This document shows positions 1 through 8,965 of a stretch of DNA of 64,000 nt, in pieces. The notes under the pieces were generated by a model. The model was not told where the DNA came from and did not search any database. It saw only the letters and a list, made by a program, of their open reading frames with translations. Position numbers and translations under genes: made by a program. Origin of the DNA: JBBSOK01 sp965219125. Its GTDB lineage: Bacteria; Bacteroidota; Bacteroidia; Flavobacteriales; Flavobacteriaceae. Positions within the stretch are counted from its first letter, which is position 1. Every line of letters begins with the position of its first letter. The stretch lies in assembly GCA_965219125.1 (NCBI GenBank), contig CBDCMO010000002.1, forward strand, positions 2,418,001 through 2,482,000, given 5' to 3'.

Positions 1-484
1 AAAATCTAAAATAGAACAGCTAAAACCGTTGCTCCTAATTTTTCTTTACATCGCAGTTGCTTCAGTTCTATTGAATTATAACCCTTGGAGCACAGCAAAT
101 TTTATGATGGATTTTATGGGGCTTTTCTTTATTGTCTTTAGCTTTTTTAAGATGTTGGATTTAAAAGGCTTTCCTGAATCCTTCCAAATGTATGATCCTG
201 TGGCAAAATTAATTCCTGCTTATGGATGGATTTATCCATTTCTAGAAACTGCCTTGGGCCTTATGTTTTTAATGCATTTTAATATAAAAATTGCCTTAAT
301 TGTAACCATCATAATTCTTGGAATCACAACAATTGGTGTTACACAAACCTTATTGAGCAAGAAAAAAATAAAATGTGCCTGTTTGGGTACAGCCTTAAAC
401 TTGCCAATGACGGAAGCAACTTTTATTGAAAATAGTATAATGCTGATTATGTCAGTTTATATGCTACTAAAAATCTATTTATAA
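1..484 (+). CDS. MauE/DoxX-like integral membrane protein, 5' end cut by window
   Basis: The frame is open back to the window edge (residues ..KSKIEQLKPLLL..), so the gene probably starts upstream rather than at the TTG at 29. What is visible is about 150 residues with four hydrophobic segments, typical of the MauE/DoxX-like family, and a Cys pair (KCAC) near the C-terminus that recalls methylamine-utilisation-type redox membrane proteins. The stop codon overlaps the ATG of the next gene (TAATG), so it is translationally coupled to the TonB receptor. Together with the HMA protein further on it suggests a metal-handling cluster. Family call is by resemblance; substrate is unknown. Confidence 0.6.
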   Translation, partial: KSKIEQLKPLLLIFLYIAVASVLLNYNPWSTANFMMDFMGLFFIVFSFFKMLDLKGFPESFQMYDPVAKLIPAYGWIYPFLETALGLMFLMHFNIKIALIVTIIILGITTIGVTQTLLSKKKIKCACLGTALNLPMTEATFIENSIMLIMSVYMLLKIYL

Positions 485-2721
485 TGAAAAGACTTCTCTA
501 TATATTATTACTGAGCCCGACATTATTTTTTGGGCAGCAGAAAGTTACAGGAACTATTTATGATCAAAATCCTGAGAATAAAAACATTCCACTTGCCGGT
601 GCAAACGTATATTGGCAAAATACGCAAGTTGGTACGGTTACAGATTTTGATGGCAATTTTGAACTTCCATATAAAACTGAATATAAAAATTTGATAATCA
701 GCTTTATTGGTTATACAACAGATACAATTTCGGTTAACGGTCTGAAGAAAATCACCCACTATTTAAAATCGACTGCCAACTTAGATGAGGTTACCGTTAC
801 GTCGCGTAAAAAAGCAACGTCACGTTCGTACTTACAAGCAGAAAATGTGCTGAACATAAGCAGCGCCGAACTTTTAAAAGCAGCTTGTTGCAACCTTGCA
901 GAGAGTTTTGAAACCAATCCTTCAATAGACGTAAACTTCGCCGATGCTTTAACCGGAACGCGACAAATTAAAATGCTTGGGCTAACGAGTCCATATATTT
1001 TAATTACAACCGAAAATGTGCCAAGCATTCGCGGTGCTTCGCAGGCTTATGGTTTAAGTTTTATTCCGGGAACTTGGGTGGAAAGTATTCAAATTACAAA
1101 AGGTGCAGGTAGCGTTGTAAATGGTTATGAAAGTATTGCTGGCCAGATAAATGCAGAGCTTCAAAAACCATCAATGGACGATAAACTATTCGTTAATGCA
1201 TACGCATCCGGCAATGGCAGGTTTGAATTAAATACACATCTAAATACAAAAGTTTCCGAAAAATGGCATACAGGTTTGTATGTTCACGGTAATTTACGAG
1301 AAACTGAATTTGACCAAAATAACGACTCATTTTTAGACGTGCCGTTAATGAAACAGGTAAACGTTATGAACCGTTGGCAATATACAGATGCTGAAAATGG
1401 CTTTGTAGGTTTTTTTAATGTTCGTTATTTAAATGACAATAAACAAACGGGACAAACCAATTTTAACCCAGATATTGACAGAGGAACAGCAAACGCTTGG
1501 GGCAGCGAGATAAAAACGGAACGTGTTGATGTTTCGGGAAAATTTGGATATGTAAATCCAGAGTTGTCTTGGCGTACTGCAGGACTTCAAGTTGCTTTTA
1601 GCCATCACAATCAAGAATCATATTTCGGGTTGCGTGATTATAATATTCAGCAAAATAGTTTGTATGTTAATCTGCTGTATAATTCAATAATTGGAGATTC
1701 AAGGCACAAAATTAAAACGGGAATTTCTGGAACGTATGATAATTACAATGAATATGTATTTTCTGAAGATTTCTCGAGAACAGGAAATTCCGTAGGTGCT
1801 TTTGGCGAATATAATTTTGATAATTTGGGAAATCTAAATTTCAGTCTGGGCTTGCGTGCCGACGTTCATAATACGTTGGGCGCGTTTATTACCCCACGTT
1901 TTCACTTGCGATACACACCTTGGGAAAAATCTGCCTTACGTTTTTCAGGCGGAAGAGGAAAAAGAAGTGCCAACATTTTTGCTGAAAATCAACAGATATT
2001 TGCAACTTCTCGAAGTTTGAATATTCTAAATACTGGCGGAAAAATTTATGGTTTGGATCCAGAAATTGCTTGGAATTATGGAATTTCATTTCTGCAAGGT
2101 TTCAATATCTTCGGAAGAAGAGGCGATATAACTGTAGATTTTTACAGAACCGATTTTCAAAATCAAGTTGTTGTAGATTATGAAAATCCTCGGGAAATTA
2201 ATTTTTACAATTTGGAAGGTTCAAGCTATTCAAACAATTATCAAATAGAATTTAATTACAATGTTTTTGAGCATTTCGATTTACGAATGGCCTACAAATA
2301 TTACGATGTTGAAACAGCATATCTAAGCGGAAAAAAGCAAGTGCCATTAACGCCAAGCAATCGGTTTTTTGCGAATGCTTCTTATGAAACAGGTATAACG
2401 GATAAAGGAAGTAATTGGAAGTTTGATGTAACGTATAATTATTTGGGCGAGCAACGTTTTCCTTCAACAGCAGCAAATCCAATTGCGCTAAGGTTGGCAG
2501 ATTTTTCTCCGAGCGTGTCAACTCTGAATGCGCAGATTACAAGAGTTTTTTCACAGAATTTTGAAGTATATGTTGGTGGCGAAAATATTACGAATACAAA
2601 ACAGGATAATCCAATAATAGCAAGTGATGATCCTTTTGGTGCAAATTTTGATACTACCTTTGTGTACGGCCCAATATTTGGAAGCTCGTATTTTGCGGGA
2701 TTACGATATAGTATCGATTAA
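484..2721 (+). CDS. TonB-dependent outer-membrane receptor with carboxypeptidase-regulatory domain
   Basis: 745 aa. A signal peptide (residues 1-17, ending FFGQQ) is followed by a CarboxypepD_reg-like beta-sandwich (about 20-105, with the 'GTVTDFDGNFEL' pattern), a plug domain (about 110-225) and a long beta-barrel ending in an aromatic/charged strand (FAGLRYSID). This is the usual Bacteroidota TonB receptor layout for active import across the outer membrane. A CC pair (KAACCNLAESFETNPS) near the plug start is typical of receptors annotated for metal uptake in this phylum. It follows the MauE-like gene with a 1-nt overlap and precedes an HMA-domain gene by 55 bp, so copper or another soft metal is a plausible but unproven substrate. 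Confidence 0.85.
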   Translation: MKRLLYILLLSPTLFFGQQKVTGTIYDQNPENKNIPLAGANVYWQNTQVGTVTDFDGNFELPYKTEYKNLIISFIGYTTDTISVNGLKKITHYLKSTANLDEVTVTSRKKATSRSYLQAENVLNISSAELLKAACCNLAESFETNPSIDVNFADALTGTRQIKMLGLTSPYILITTENVPSIRGASQAYGLSFIPGTWVESIQITKGAGSVVNGYESIAGQINAELQKPSMDDKLFVNAYASGNGRFELNTHLNTKVSEKWHTGLYVHGNLRETEFDQNNDSFLDVPLMKQVNVMNRWQYTDAENGFVGFFNVRYLNDNKQTGQTNFNPDIDRGTANAWGSEIKTERVDVSGKFGYVNPELSWRTAGLQVAFSHHNQESYFGLRDYNIQQNSLYVNLLYNSIIGDSRHKIKTGISGTYDNYNEYVFSEDFSRTGNSVGAFGEYNFDNLGNLNFSLGLRADVHNTLGAFITPRFHLRYTPWEKSALRFSGGRGKRSANIFAENQQIFATSRSLNILNTGGKIYGLDPEIAWNYGISFLQGFNIFGRRGDITVDFYRTDFQNQVVVDYENPREINFYNLEGSSYSNNYQIEFNYNVFEHFDLRMAYKYYDVETAYLSGKKQVPLTPSNRFFANASYETGITDKGSNWKFDVTYNYLGEQRFPSTAANPIALRLADFSPSVSTLNAQITRVFSQNFEVYVGGENITNTKQDNPIIASDDPFGANFDTTFVYGPIFGSSYFAGLRYSID

Positions 2722-2776
2722 CTTTAAATGATAGTTAACACGAATTAATTTAGAATAAAAATTAAAAATATAAAAG

Positions 2777-3130
2777 ATGAAAAAAGTTATCATAATTATT
2801 ACAGTATTCATGATGGGTTCGACACTGTTAGCCCAAAATAAAAATGCAAAAACTTCATTTGAAGTGGATGGCGTTTGTTTGATGTGCAAAGACAGAATAG
2901 AAAAAGCAGCCATAAAAGCGAAAGGAGTAAAAAGTGCGCAATGGGATGTAAATACACATATGTTAAGCTTAATTTATAATGATCAAAAAACCTCAATTGA
3001 AAACATTGAGCAAAGTATTGCAGACACAGGCCACGATACAAAAAGCATAAAGGCAAAAGATGAAGTTTACAATGGAATAGATGAATGTTGTAAATATCGC
3101 GATCCAAAAATCGTGGAAGATCACAACTAG
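2777..3130 (+). CDS. Secreted heavy-metal-associated (HMA) domain protein
   Basis: 117 aa: a signal peptide (about 1-19, ending LLAQN), then an HMA ferredoxin-like fold. The metal loop reads GVCLMC, so the two Cys are kept in CxxC spacing and the usual preceding Met is replaced. The later 'ADTGHDT' is the standard HMA C-terminal motif. A C-terminal extension carries a CC pair and His. It probably binds Cu(I) or a similar ion in the periplasm. It is the last gene of the MauE/TonB cluster and is followed by a clear terminator. Confidence 0.8.
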   Translation: MKKVIIIITVFMMGSTLLAQNKNAKTSFEVDGVCLMCKDRIEKAAIKAKGVKSAQWDVNTHMLSLIYNDQKTSIENIEQSIADTGHDTKSIKAKDEVYNGIDECCKYRDPKIVEDHN

Positions 3131-3149
3131 AATTTACAAAGGCAATAAG

Positions 3150-3180
3150 GCTTTCAATAATTTTGTTGAAAGCTTTTTTA
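3150..3180 (+). terminator. Rho-independent terminator after HMA gene
   Basis: Perfect 8-bp stem GCTTTCAA/TTGAAAGC (3150-3157 with 3166-3173) followed by a T run. It lies 20 bp after the HMA gene stop. Confidence 0.85.
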
Positions 3181-3349
3181 TTTTGAATTATTGCAATATT
3201 ATACTACGAGGCATCTTTGCCAACATTGTTGCTTAATGCAAAGACGATTTTTTTTATCCTTAGAGATGTGTATTGTTAAATATTAGCTAATGCGGGAATA
3301 AAAAATATTATTTCCTACCTACCTTTAATCTACAATAAAAAAATTTATT

Positions 3350-3451
3350 ATGGAAAAGAAAAAAGATGCCAAAAAGCCAGAAGCAACTAAAGCGCAAGCT
3401 AAAAAAACAGATGCTAAAAAGGCTCCACAAGCTGCTCCTAAGAAGAAGTAG
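3350..3451 (+). CDS. 33-aa lysine/alanine-rich basic peptide
   Basis: Small ORF starting ATGGAAAAGAAAAAAG and ending in ..AAPKKK. About 40% Lys, with Ala, Pro, Gln and Thr, and no hydrophobic residues except the initiator Met. The composition is like the basic tails of histone-H1-like or topoisomerase C-termini and would bind nucleic acid. It has its own upstream gap of 220 bp and is followed at 3508 by a terminator, which supports a real transcription unit. No family can be named; it is too short for a confident functional call. Confidence 0.5.
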   Translation: MEKKKDAKKPEATKAQAKKTDAKKAPQAAPKKK

Positions 3452-3507
3452 TTTGTGAAAATTGATTTACTTCGGTAAATTCTTTCTGAAATTTTTTCAG
3501 AAAAGTG

Positions 3508-3544
3508 AAAATCTGCTAATCCTAAAATTAGCGGATTTTTTTTG
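3508..3544 (+). terminator. Terminator after the small basic ORF
   Basis: Stem ATCTGCTAAT/ATTAGCGGAT separated by CCTAAA and followed by a run of T. It closes the 3350-3451 transcript. Confidence 0.8.
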
Positions 3545-3622
3545 TAATAATTTTGTCAAATAATTTTTTATCAACGGGTTGAAAATGTTTTATAAATTCA
3601 GAAGCTACAATTCAAAAAATGT

Positions 3623-3660
3623 AAAAACCTCACCAAGTTTATAACTTGTGAGGTTTTTTT
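3623..3660 (-). terminator. Terminator of groS-groL (probably bidirectional)
   Basis: Stem AAAAACCTCAC.AAGTT paired with AACTTGTGAGGTTTTT gives A/T runs on both sides. It is 43 bp beyond the groL stop codon on the minus strand. Confidence 0.8.
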
Positions 3661-3702
3661 ATATTAAATCAGAAGCAAAAAGTGCCAGCTTAAAAATAAA
3701 TT

Positions 3703-5340
3703 TTACATCATTCCTGGCATACCGCCGCCCATTCCACCTGGCATACCGCCACCGTTGCTATCTTCCTTAATGTCAACTAAAGCACACTCGGTAGTTAATA
3801 TCATTCCAGCAACTGAGGCCGCATTTTCAAGTGCAATTCTCGTTACTTTTTTCGGATCGATAATTCCAGCTTTCAACATATCTACATATTGATCTGTTTT
3901 CGCGTCGTAACCAAAGTTTTTCTTACCTTCCTGTACTTTGTTTATAACAACAGAACCTTCACCGCCAGCGTTTTCAACAATGGTACGTAACGGGCTTTCA
4001 ATTGCTCTCATTATTATATTTACACCAGTTTTTTCATCTGCATTTTCAGTTGCAATTTTTTCTAATGAAGCTTTTGCTCTAACAAGAGCAACGCCACCAC
4101 CGGCAACTATACCTTCTTCAACAGCAGCACGCGTTGCGTGTAGTGCATCATCTACTCTGTCTTTTTTCTCCTTCATTTCAATTTCGGAAGCTGCACCTAC
4201 ATAAAGAACTGCTACACCGCCAGCTAATTTAGCCAAACGTTCCTGTAATTTCTCTTTATCGTAATCACTTGTAGTTGTTTCAATTTGAGCTTTAATTTGA
4301 CCAACTCTCGCTTTAATGTCTTTTTTATCGCCAGCACCGTTTACAACAGTTGTATTGTCTTTGTCTATTGTAACAGTTTCAGCAGAGCCTAACATATCGA
4401 TAGTTGCATTTTCAAGTGTAAAACCTCTCTCCTCTGAAATTACGGTTCCGCCAGTTAAAACTGCAAGATCTTCCAACATTGCTTTTCGTCTATCTCCAAA
4501 ACCTGGAGCTTTTACCGCTGCAATTTTTAAAGAACCTCTCAATTTGTTTACCACCAACGTTGCAAGTGCTTCGCCATCTACATCTTCAGCAACTATCAAC
4601 AATGATTTTCCTTGTTGCGCAACTGGCTCTAAAATTGGCATCAAGTCTTTCATTGATGAAATTTTCTTATCGTAAAGTAAGATTAACGGCTTTTCCAATT
4701 CCGTCATCATCTTTTCGCTATCTGTAACGAAATATGGAGAAAGATAACCACGGTCAAACTGCATACCTTCAACAACATCAACATATGTTTCAGTTCCTTT
4801 GGCTTCTTCAACGGTAATTACGCCTTCTTTACCAACTTTTCCGAATGCTTTGGCAATTAAATCGCCAATCATATCATCATTATTCGCAGAAATTGATGCA
4901 ACTTGTTTAATCATTGCACTGTCGTTACCAACTTTGGTAGTTTGTTTTTCAAGATCTTTAACAATTGCTTCAACAGCTTTGTCAATCCCACGTTTTAAAT
5001 CCATTGGATTTGCGCCCGCAGCAACATTTTTAAGACCTTCTCTTACAATTGCTTGTGCAAGTACAGTTGCAGTTGTTGTACCATCACCAGCAAGATCGTT
5101 GGTTTTGCTAGCAACTTCTTTTACCATTTGAGCACCCATATTTTCCAATGGATCTGCAAGTTCAATTTCTTTTGCAACAGTTACCCCATCTTTTGTTACT
5201 TGTGGTGCACCAAAACTTTTACTAATTATCACATTACGACCTTTTGGTCCTAATGTAACTTTTACTGCGTTTGCCAAAGCATCTACGCCGCGTTTAATTG
5301 CGTCACGCGCTTCAATATCAAATTTTATATCTTTTGCCAT
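3703..5340 (-). CDS. groL: 60-kDa chaperonin GroEL
   Basis: 545 aa, normal GroEL length. It has the ATP-binding 'VTLGPKGRNV' and 'AGDGTTTATVLA' motifs, the apical-domain 'FDRGYLSPYF' and the Gly/Met-rich C-terminal tail (GGMPGGMGGGMPGMM). It forms the 14-mer cytosolic folding chamber with GroES. It lies 134 bp downstream of groS on the same strand; the gap holds two short inverted repeats. Confidence 0.98.
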   Translation of the reverse strand: MAKDIKFDIEARDAIKRGVDALANAVKVTLGPKGRNVIISKSFGAPQVTKDGVTVAKEIELADPLENMGAQMVKEVASKTNDLAGDGTTTATVLAQAIVREGLKNVAAGANPMDLKRGIDKAVEAIVKDLEKQTTKVGNDSAMIKQVASISANNDDMIGDLIAKAFGKVGKEGVITVEEAKGTETYVDVVEGMQFDRGYLSPYFVTDSEKMMTELEKPLILLYDKKISSMKDLMPILEPVAQQGKSLLIVAEDVDGEALATLVVNKLRGSLKIAAVKAPGFGDRRKAMLEDLAVLTGGTVISEERGFTLENATIDMLGSAETVTIDKDNTTVVNGAGDKKDIKARVGQIKAQIETTTSDYDKEKLQERLAKLAGGVAVLYVGAASEIEMKEKKDRVDDALHATRAAVEEGIVAGGGVALVRAKASLEKIATENADEKTGVNIIMRAIESPLRTIVENAGGEGSVVINKVQEGKKNFGYDAKTDQYVDMLKAGIIDPKKVTRIALENAASVAGMILTTECALVDIKEDSNGGGMPGGMGGGMPGMM

Positions 5341-5352
5341 AATATGGTTTTA

Positions 5353-5376
5353 ATTTTCATTCCCGTGAAGACGGGA
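5353..5376. repeat. Short ATTCCCG-type palindromic repeat
   Basis: Sequence TTTTCATTCCCGTGAAGACGGGAAC: CATTCCCG prefix, then a CCCGT/ACGGG stem. The same TTTTCATTCCCG prefix recurs at 10287-10298 just upstream of the sigma-54 activator. It looks like a dispersed REP-like element in the groS-groL gap. Confidence 0.5.
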
Positions 5377-5423
5377 ACCTCTTTGTTATTATATTATTTT
5401 GTTATTCGGGAAAGTCCCATATA

Positions 5424-5447
5424 CCCTTTGGGCATCTTCCCAAAGGG
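5424..5447 (-). other. Perfect 9-bp hairpin in the groS-groL spacer
   Basis: CCCTTTGGG at 5424-5432 pairs with CCCAAAGGG at 5439-5447 with a 6-nt loop. It has no T run, so it is more likely an RNA stability/processing hairpin between the two chaperonin genes than a terminator. Confidence 0.5.
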
Positions 5448-5474
5448 AAGAAAAATCTGTAATGTTTTTGGAAA

Positions 5475-5750
5475 TTATATTATCGCCATAATATCTTCTT
5501 CGCGAATCATCAAGTAATCTTTACCATCAAATTTTAATTCGCTTCCACTATATTTTCCGTAAAGAACTGTATCGCCAACCTTAACGGTCATTTTAATATC
5601 TTCTTTACCTTTTCCTACTGCAACTACTTTTCCTTTTTGTGGTTTTTCTTTAGCAGAATCCGGAATATAAAGTCCTGATGCTGTCTTAGTTTCTGCCTCT
5701 TGCGGCTCTACCAAAACTCTGTCTGATAGCGGTTGAATTTTTAATGCCAT
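5475..5750 (-). CDS. groS: 10-kDa co-chaperonin GroES
   Basis: 91 aa with the GroES start 'IQPLSDRVLVEP', the mobile loop around 'ETKTASGLYIPDSAKEK', and the C-terminal 'YLMIREEDIMAII'. It caps GroEL. First gene of the groS-groL operon. No CIRCE element was seen in the 200 bp upstream. Confidence 0.98.
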   Translation of the reverse strand: MALKIQPLSDRVLVEPQEAETKTASGLYIPDSAKEKPQKGKVVAVGKGKEDIKMTVKVGDTVLYGKYSGSELKFDGKDYLMIREEDIMAII

Positions 5751-5959
5751 AATGTGTATTTAATTTTTGTCATTTCCGCAAATGCAGAAATATAGTTAAA
5801 CTCCAAGTTTTTTACTGTATTCAATACATGACAGAAATGATGCCAATAACCAAAAACTGACATTACCACAAACAAAAATGTCAGCTTGTCATAAGCGGGC
5901 ATTTTAAATTTGGAACTCTTGGGAACTCAAATTGTAATTATTTTAAGATTATAAATTTT

Positions 5960-6304
5960 TTAAATACCAACTGAATTAAGTGCAATAATTAAAAAAACTA
6001 AAATCGCCCCTACATTTATTATTGCTCCAAGCCCAATGGTTTTACCTGTAGAAAATTTACTAGTTTCAATATTCTTTACTTTATTGAAATCAACATCTTT
6101 TTGTTTGGATTTTTTATTTTTTTGAATTGTAACGCTATTTTCATTAACAGAAGCAACATAGCCGCGTATTTCCCTTTTGTCATTAGTATCTATTAAATAA
6201 CGTTTGCCTACTATCATTTCCTGTGGTGAAATTGTTGTTGGTTTGTAGCTGTAACAGCTTGTTACTATGAAGGAAGCAATAATTAAGATGAATATATTTT
6301 TCAT
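5960..6304 (-). CDS. Small lipoprotein with C-terminal membrane segment (paralogue 1)
   Basis: About 114 aa from the ATG at 6304; an upstream in-frame ATG at 6334 is unlikely because the lipoprotein signal begins at MKNIFILI. Lipobox around VTSC, then a YSYKPTTISPQEM segment, a beta-rich stretch and a C-terminal hydrophobic helix (about 20 residues). It shares the layout 'SCYxYK...G.xYxxD...KRE' with the next gene upstream, so the two are tandem paralogues. Function unknown. Confidence 0.6.
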   Translation of the reverse strand: MKNIFILIIASFIVTSCYSYKPTTISPQEMIVGKRYLIDTNDKREIRGYVASVNENSVTIQKNKKSKQKDVDFNKVKNIETSKFSTGKTIGLGAIINVGAILVFLIIALNSVGI

Positions 6305-6374
6305 AATTTTTATATTATTTGTTTCGAGATACAAAATATGAGTTATTGACTTATGAGAAACTATACGGATTTAG

Positions 6375-6728
6375 CTACTCACGGTAACCATCCGTTAAGC
6401 TTGAAAAGAAGATTGCTAAGCCTACAACTGCAGCTACTCCTGATGCAATTATTGTTATCAAACCCACCGTTCTTCCCGGAGATTTTTTAGCAACTTCAAT
6501 AGTCTTAATTTCTGAATGAGGGAATTTTGAATTTTTTTCCCCTACTTGACCGTAAACATAATTTTGGTCCAAAGAATCAATTAATATTCTGAATTCTTTT
6601 TTATTGGTAAGATCAAATTTATACAATTGTCCTATTTCCAACTCTTTCGAACTTTGGCTGAAATCCTTATAACCATAGCAGCTTTGAAATAAAATGCTCA
6701 AAGTAAAAAGATATATAATTGCTTTCAT
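6375..6728 (-). CDS. Small lipoprotein with C-terminal membrane segment (paralogue 2)
   Basis: About 117 aa if started at the ATG at 6728 (MKAIIYLFTLSILFQSC, a clear lipoprotein signal with Cys after QS); the longer frame to 6800 would place 24 residues before the signal. It resembles its downstream neighbour (SCYGYK versus SCYSYK; GQLYKFDLTNKKEFR versus GKRYLIDTNDKREIR) and also ends in a hydrophobic helix. Function unknown. Confidence 0.6.
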   Translation of the reverse strand: MKAIIYLFTLSILFQSCYGYKDFSQSSKELEIGQLYKFDLTNKKEFRILIDSLDQNYVYGQVGEKNSKFPHSEIKTIEVAKKSPGRTVGLITIIASGVAAVVGLAIFFSSLTDGYRE

Positions 6729-6838
6729 AGAACTGCGATTTTTACTAAGATTCATTAATTGATAATAGGAAATAAAAAAATTTGAAACAAAAAATGCCAA
6801 CTTGAAGCTGGCATTTAGAAAATATTTTTTAAAAAACG

Positions 6839-7207
6839 CTACTGATTACTATCTGGAGTATCAGTAGGAGTTGTAGTTTGCGCTGGAGTATCTGTTGAAG
6901 CAGGGGTTGTAGTTGCCGGTATTGCATTTTGTAATTCTACATCATCAAAAGCCTTGCTTTGTGTAGCTTGACCACCCATAATTGGTATGTTTGACAACAA
7001 AATTAATGCTAACATTATTGTTGCCAACGTCCACGTACTTTTATCTAAAAAGTCTCCCGTTTTTTTAACACCGCCCAATTGTTGCGTCCCGCCGCCGCCA
7101 AAAGAGGTTGAAAGTCCGCCACCTTTTGGGTTTTGTACCATAATTACAATAACCAGTAAAAAACAAACGATCATTATTAAAACTATAAATATTGTAAACG
7201 TGCTCAT
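6839..7207 (-). CDS. secG: Preprotein translocase subunit SecG
   Basis: 122 aa. Two membrane segments flank the conserved loop 'VQNPKGGGLSTSFGGG' (residues about 24-40), the hallmark of SecG, which assists SecYE in protein export. The C-terminal 35 residues are a Thr/Pro/Ala-rich tail common in Bacteroidota SecG. Its start is 2 bp beyond the stop of the upstream TPR-like gene, so they are co-transcribed. Confidence 0.95.
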   Translation of the reverse strand: MSTFTIFIVLIMIVCFLLVIVIMVQNPKGGGLSTSFGGGGTQQLGGVKKTGDFLDKSTWTLATIMLALILLSNIPIMGGQATQSKAFDDVELQNAIPATTTPASTDTPAQTTTPTDTPDSNQ

Positions 7208-7208
7208 C

Positions 7209-8225
7209 TTATTTTGTATTAATCAATTTTTCTATTGCCCGAATTTGGTCTGCAAAGAAACCACTTTTTTCGGGATTTTTCAAAATTAATATTTTATATG
7301 CTTGTATCGCTTTTTTGTAGTTATTTTGTTGCAGGTAAACCTTTGCCAAAGTCTCCGTCATCAATGAATCTGAGCTTTGGGTAAAGGGTGCTGCCAAGTT
7401 TTTGTTTTCGTAAATGTACGTTTCCTTCGGAATTATTCTTGGTCTATCTTGAATAAAACGATCAATCAATTCAATTTTTTTATTTATTTCGGATGAAGAA
7501 GTTGCTGATTTTTCTTCTTTTAATTCAGTTGAATTTGACGTATTTTGAATTTGTGGTTTTTCAGTTGAACTATTTTGAAGAGGATCGTTTCCTTCGGAAT
7601 TACTTTCCTTTAAAACTTTTTCTTCTGAAGAATTTCTATCAATCGGCTTTGTTTTCGTTAATTGAAGCCATTCGCTAAAGCTATGTGTATCGGTTTTGGT
7701 AAAGGGAAGTGGTTTGTTTATTTCAAGTTCTTCCTCAATTTTTAGTGTTTCGGAAGTTTCAACTTTCAATTGAACTTCTTCTTCATTTCCGCTTTCAACT
7801 TCATTTGAAACTCTAATTTTTCGTTCAAATAACTTCGGATTTAAAATTGCTTCTGCTTTTCGTAATTCGGCTTTAAGTTGATTGTCAATATCAATACTAA
7901 CAAGTTCGCTAACGTCTTCAGATTCTACAATAATTTCCTTTACAGCTTCGGAATGGTGTTGGATTAATTGACTTATTTCATTCTGAATAAAACTGTCTGA
8001 CGTTATATATTCAAACAACATATCCCTTTCCGAAGTATAAGCGGCCGTAACTTTCAGCGCATCATTATACAAAAAACTATTTTGATTTTTTAAACCTTTT
8101 AACTGCAAAGCACGTGCACTTTGAAAGTAAGGATATTTTTCTATTATCTCACCAATTTCCACAAGTGCATTTCCGCTAATTTTCTGCGGATTTGCCAAAA
8201 GATATGTGTATTCTGAAATATTCAT
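7209..8225 (-). CDS. TPR-like cytosolic protein upstream of secG
   Basis: 338 aa without signal peptide. N-terminal helices (NISEYTYLLANPQKI...YPYFQSARALQLKGLK) and a C-terminal tetratricopeptide unit (ETLAKVYLQQNNYKKAIQAYKILILKNPE) flank a low-complexity Glu/Ser/Thr linker (about 115-265). This protein is a constant neighbour of secG/lptE in flavobacteria. It likely acts as a protein-protein adaptor; no specific function known. Confidence 0.75.
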   Translation of the reverse strand: MNISEYTYLLANPQKISGNALVEIGEIIEKYPYFQSARALQLKGLKNQNSFLYNDALKVTAAYTSERDMLFEYITSDSFIQNEISQLIQHHSEAVKEIIVESEDVSELVSIDIDNQLKAELRKAEAILNPKLFERKIRVSNEVESGNEEEVQLKVETSETLKIEEELEINKPLPFTKTDTHSFSEWLQLTKTKPIDRNSSEEKVLKESNSEGNDPLQNSSTEKPQIQNTSNSTELKEEKSATSSSEINKKIELIDRFIQDRPRIIPKETYIYENKNLAAPFTQSSDSLMTETLAKVYLQQNNYKKAIQAYKILILKNPEKSGFFADQIRAIEKLINTK

Positions 8226-8378
8226 TCTTCTAAGGGCTTAAGAACCTTTTTTTACAATTAAAATTATTAATTTTCATTTTACGCCAACTTCAACTGTACT
8301 TAGACTCCGCTCTGCAACTGTTTTTTAAATGCTAATTGAAACTGCAAACTGCCACTGCGAATGCCAACTTTTTAAAAT

Positions 8379-8909
8379 CTACCAATTTGCCAATGATTTA
8401 TTAAAAACATCTTGCGTAATCCGTTCATATATTTCATCTATGGCGGCGTCCAAAGCTGCGCCGGTTAGCAAGGCTTGGCCGGCATAATCTTTATAAAAAC
8501 TGAAGGTTTGCTCAAAATCTTTCTTTTCATCATTTGTATTATAAAAGCGAACCAAAATTACGATCGTCAATCTGTTTTGCGCAGCCGTACTTTGCGATGT
8601 CGCCGTAATTGGGGCGATGTAATATTGTGTTATTTCGCCATCGTAAACCAAATCGCCGTTATTAGTCACCAAATCCAAACTGGTTTGATTGAGTAATAAA
8701 TCCTGCAATTTTTGGGTAAAATCTCGTGCAATTCCAGGTTCAACAATGGGCGCACTATTTTGAAAATAGTTAACCTGAAATGTTTTGGTCTTGCTGTAAT
8801 CTATATCCGCGCCCGTAAATGAATAGAATTTACAACCACTTGCCATTATTGAAAGCGCGGTTAATGCAAATGCGAATATGCTATTTTTTATGATTTTCTT
8901 TTTATTCAA
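8379..8909 (-). CDS. lptE: LPS-assembly lipoprotein LptE
   Basis: 176 aa. Lipoprotein signal ending MASGC, then the Bacteroidota LptE pattern 'KFYSFTGADI...KTFQVNYFQN...FTQKLQDLLLNQTSL', a repeated beta-alpha fold that plugs the LptD barrel during lipopolysaccharide insertion in the outer membrane. It sits between the sigma-54 activator and the TPR/secG pair, the conserved flavobacterial order. Confidence 0.85.
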   Translation of the reverse strand: MNKKKIIKNSIFAFALTALSIMASGCKFYSFTGADIDYSKTKTFQVNYFQNSAPIVEPGIARDFTQKLQDLLLNQTSLDLVTNNGDLVYDGEITQYYIAPITATSQSTAAQNRLTIVILVRFYNTNDEKKDFEQTFSFYKDYAGQALLTGAALDAAIDEIYERITQDVFNKSLANW

Positions 8910-8965
8910 ACTATTATTTTAAATTAAGAATGGTTAATCTTTTTTTAAATCCTACTGACTACCGT

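Noticed and set aside
5751..5950. CIRCE/HrcA operator upstream of groS
   Set aside because: No TTAGCACTC-N9-GAGTGCTAA-like inverted repeat seen.
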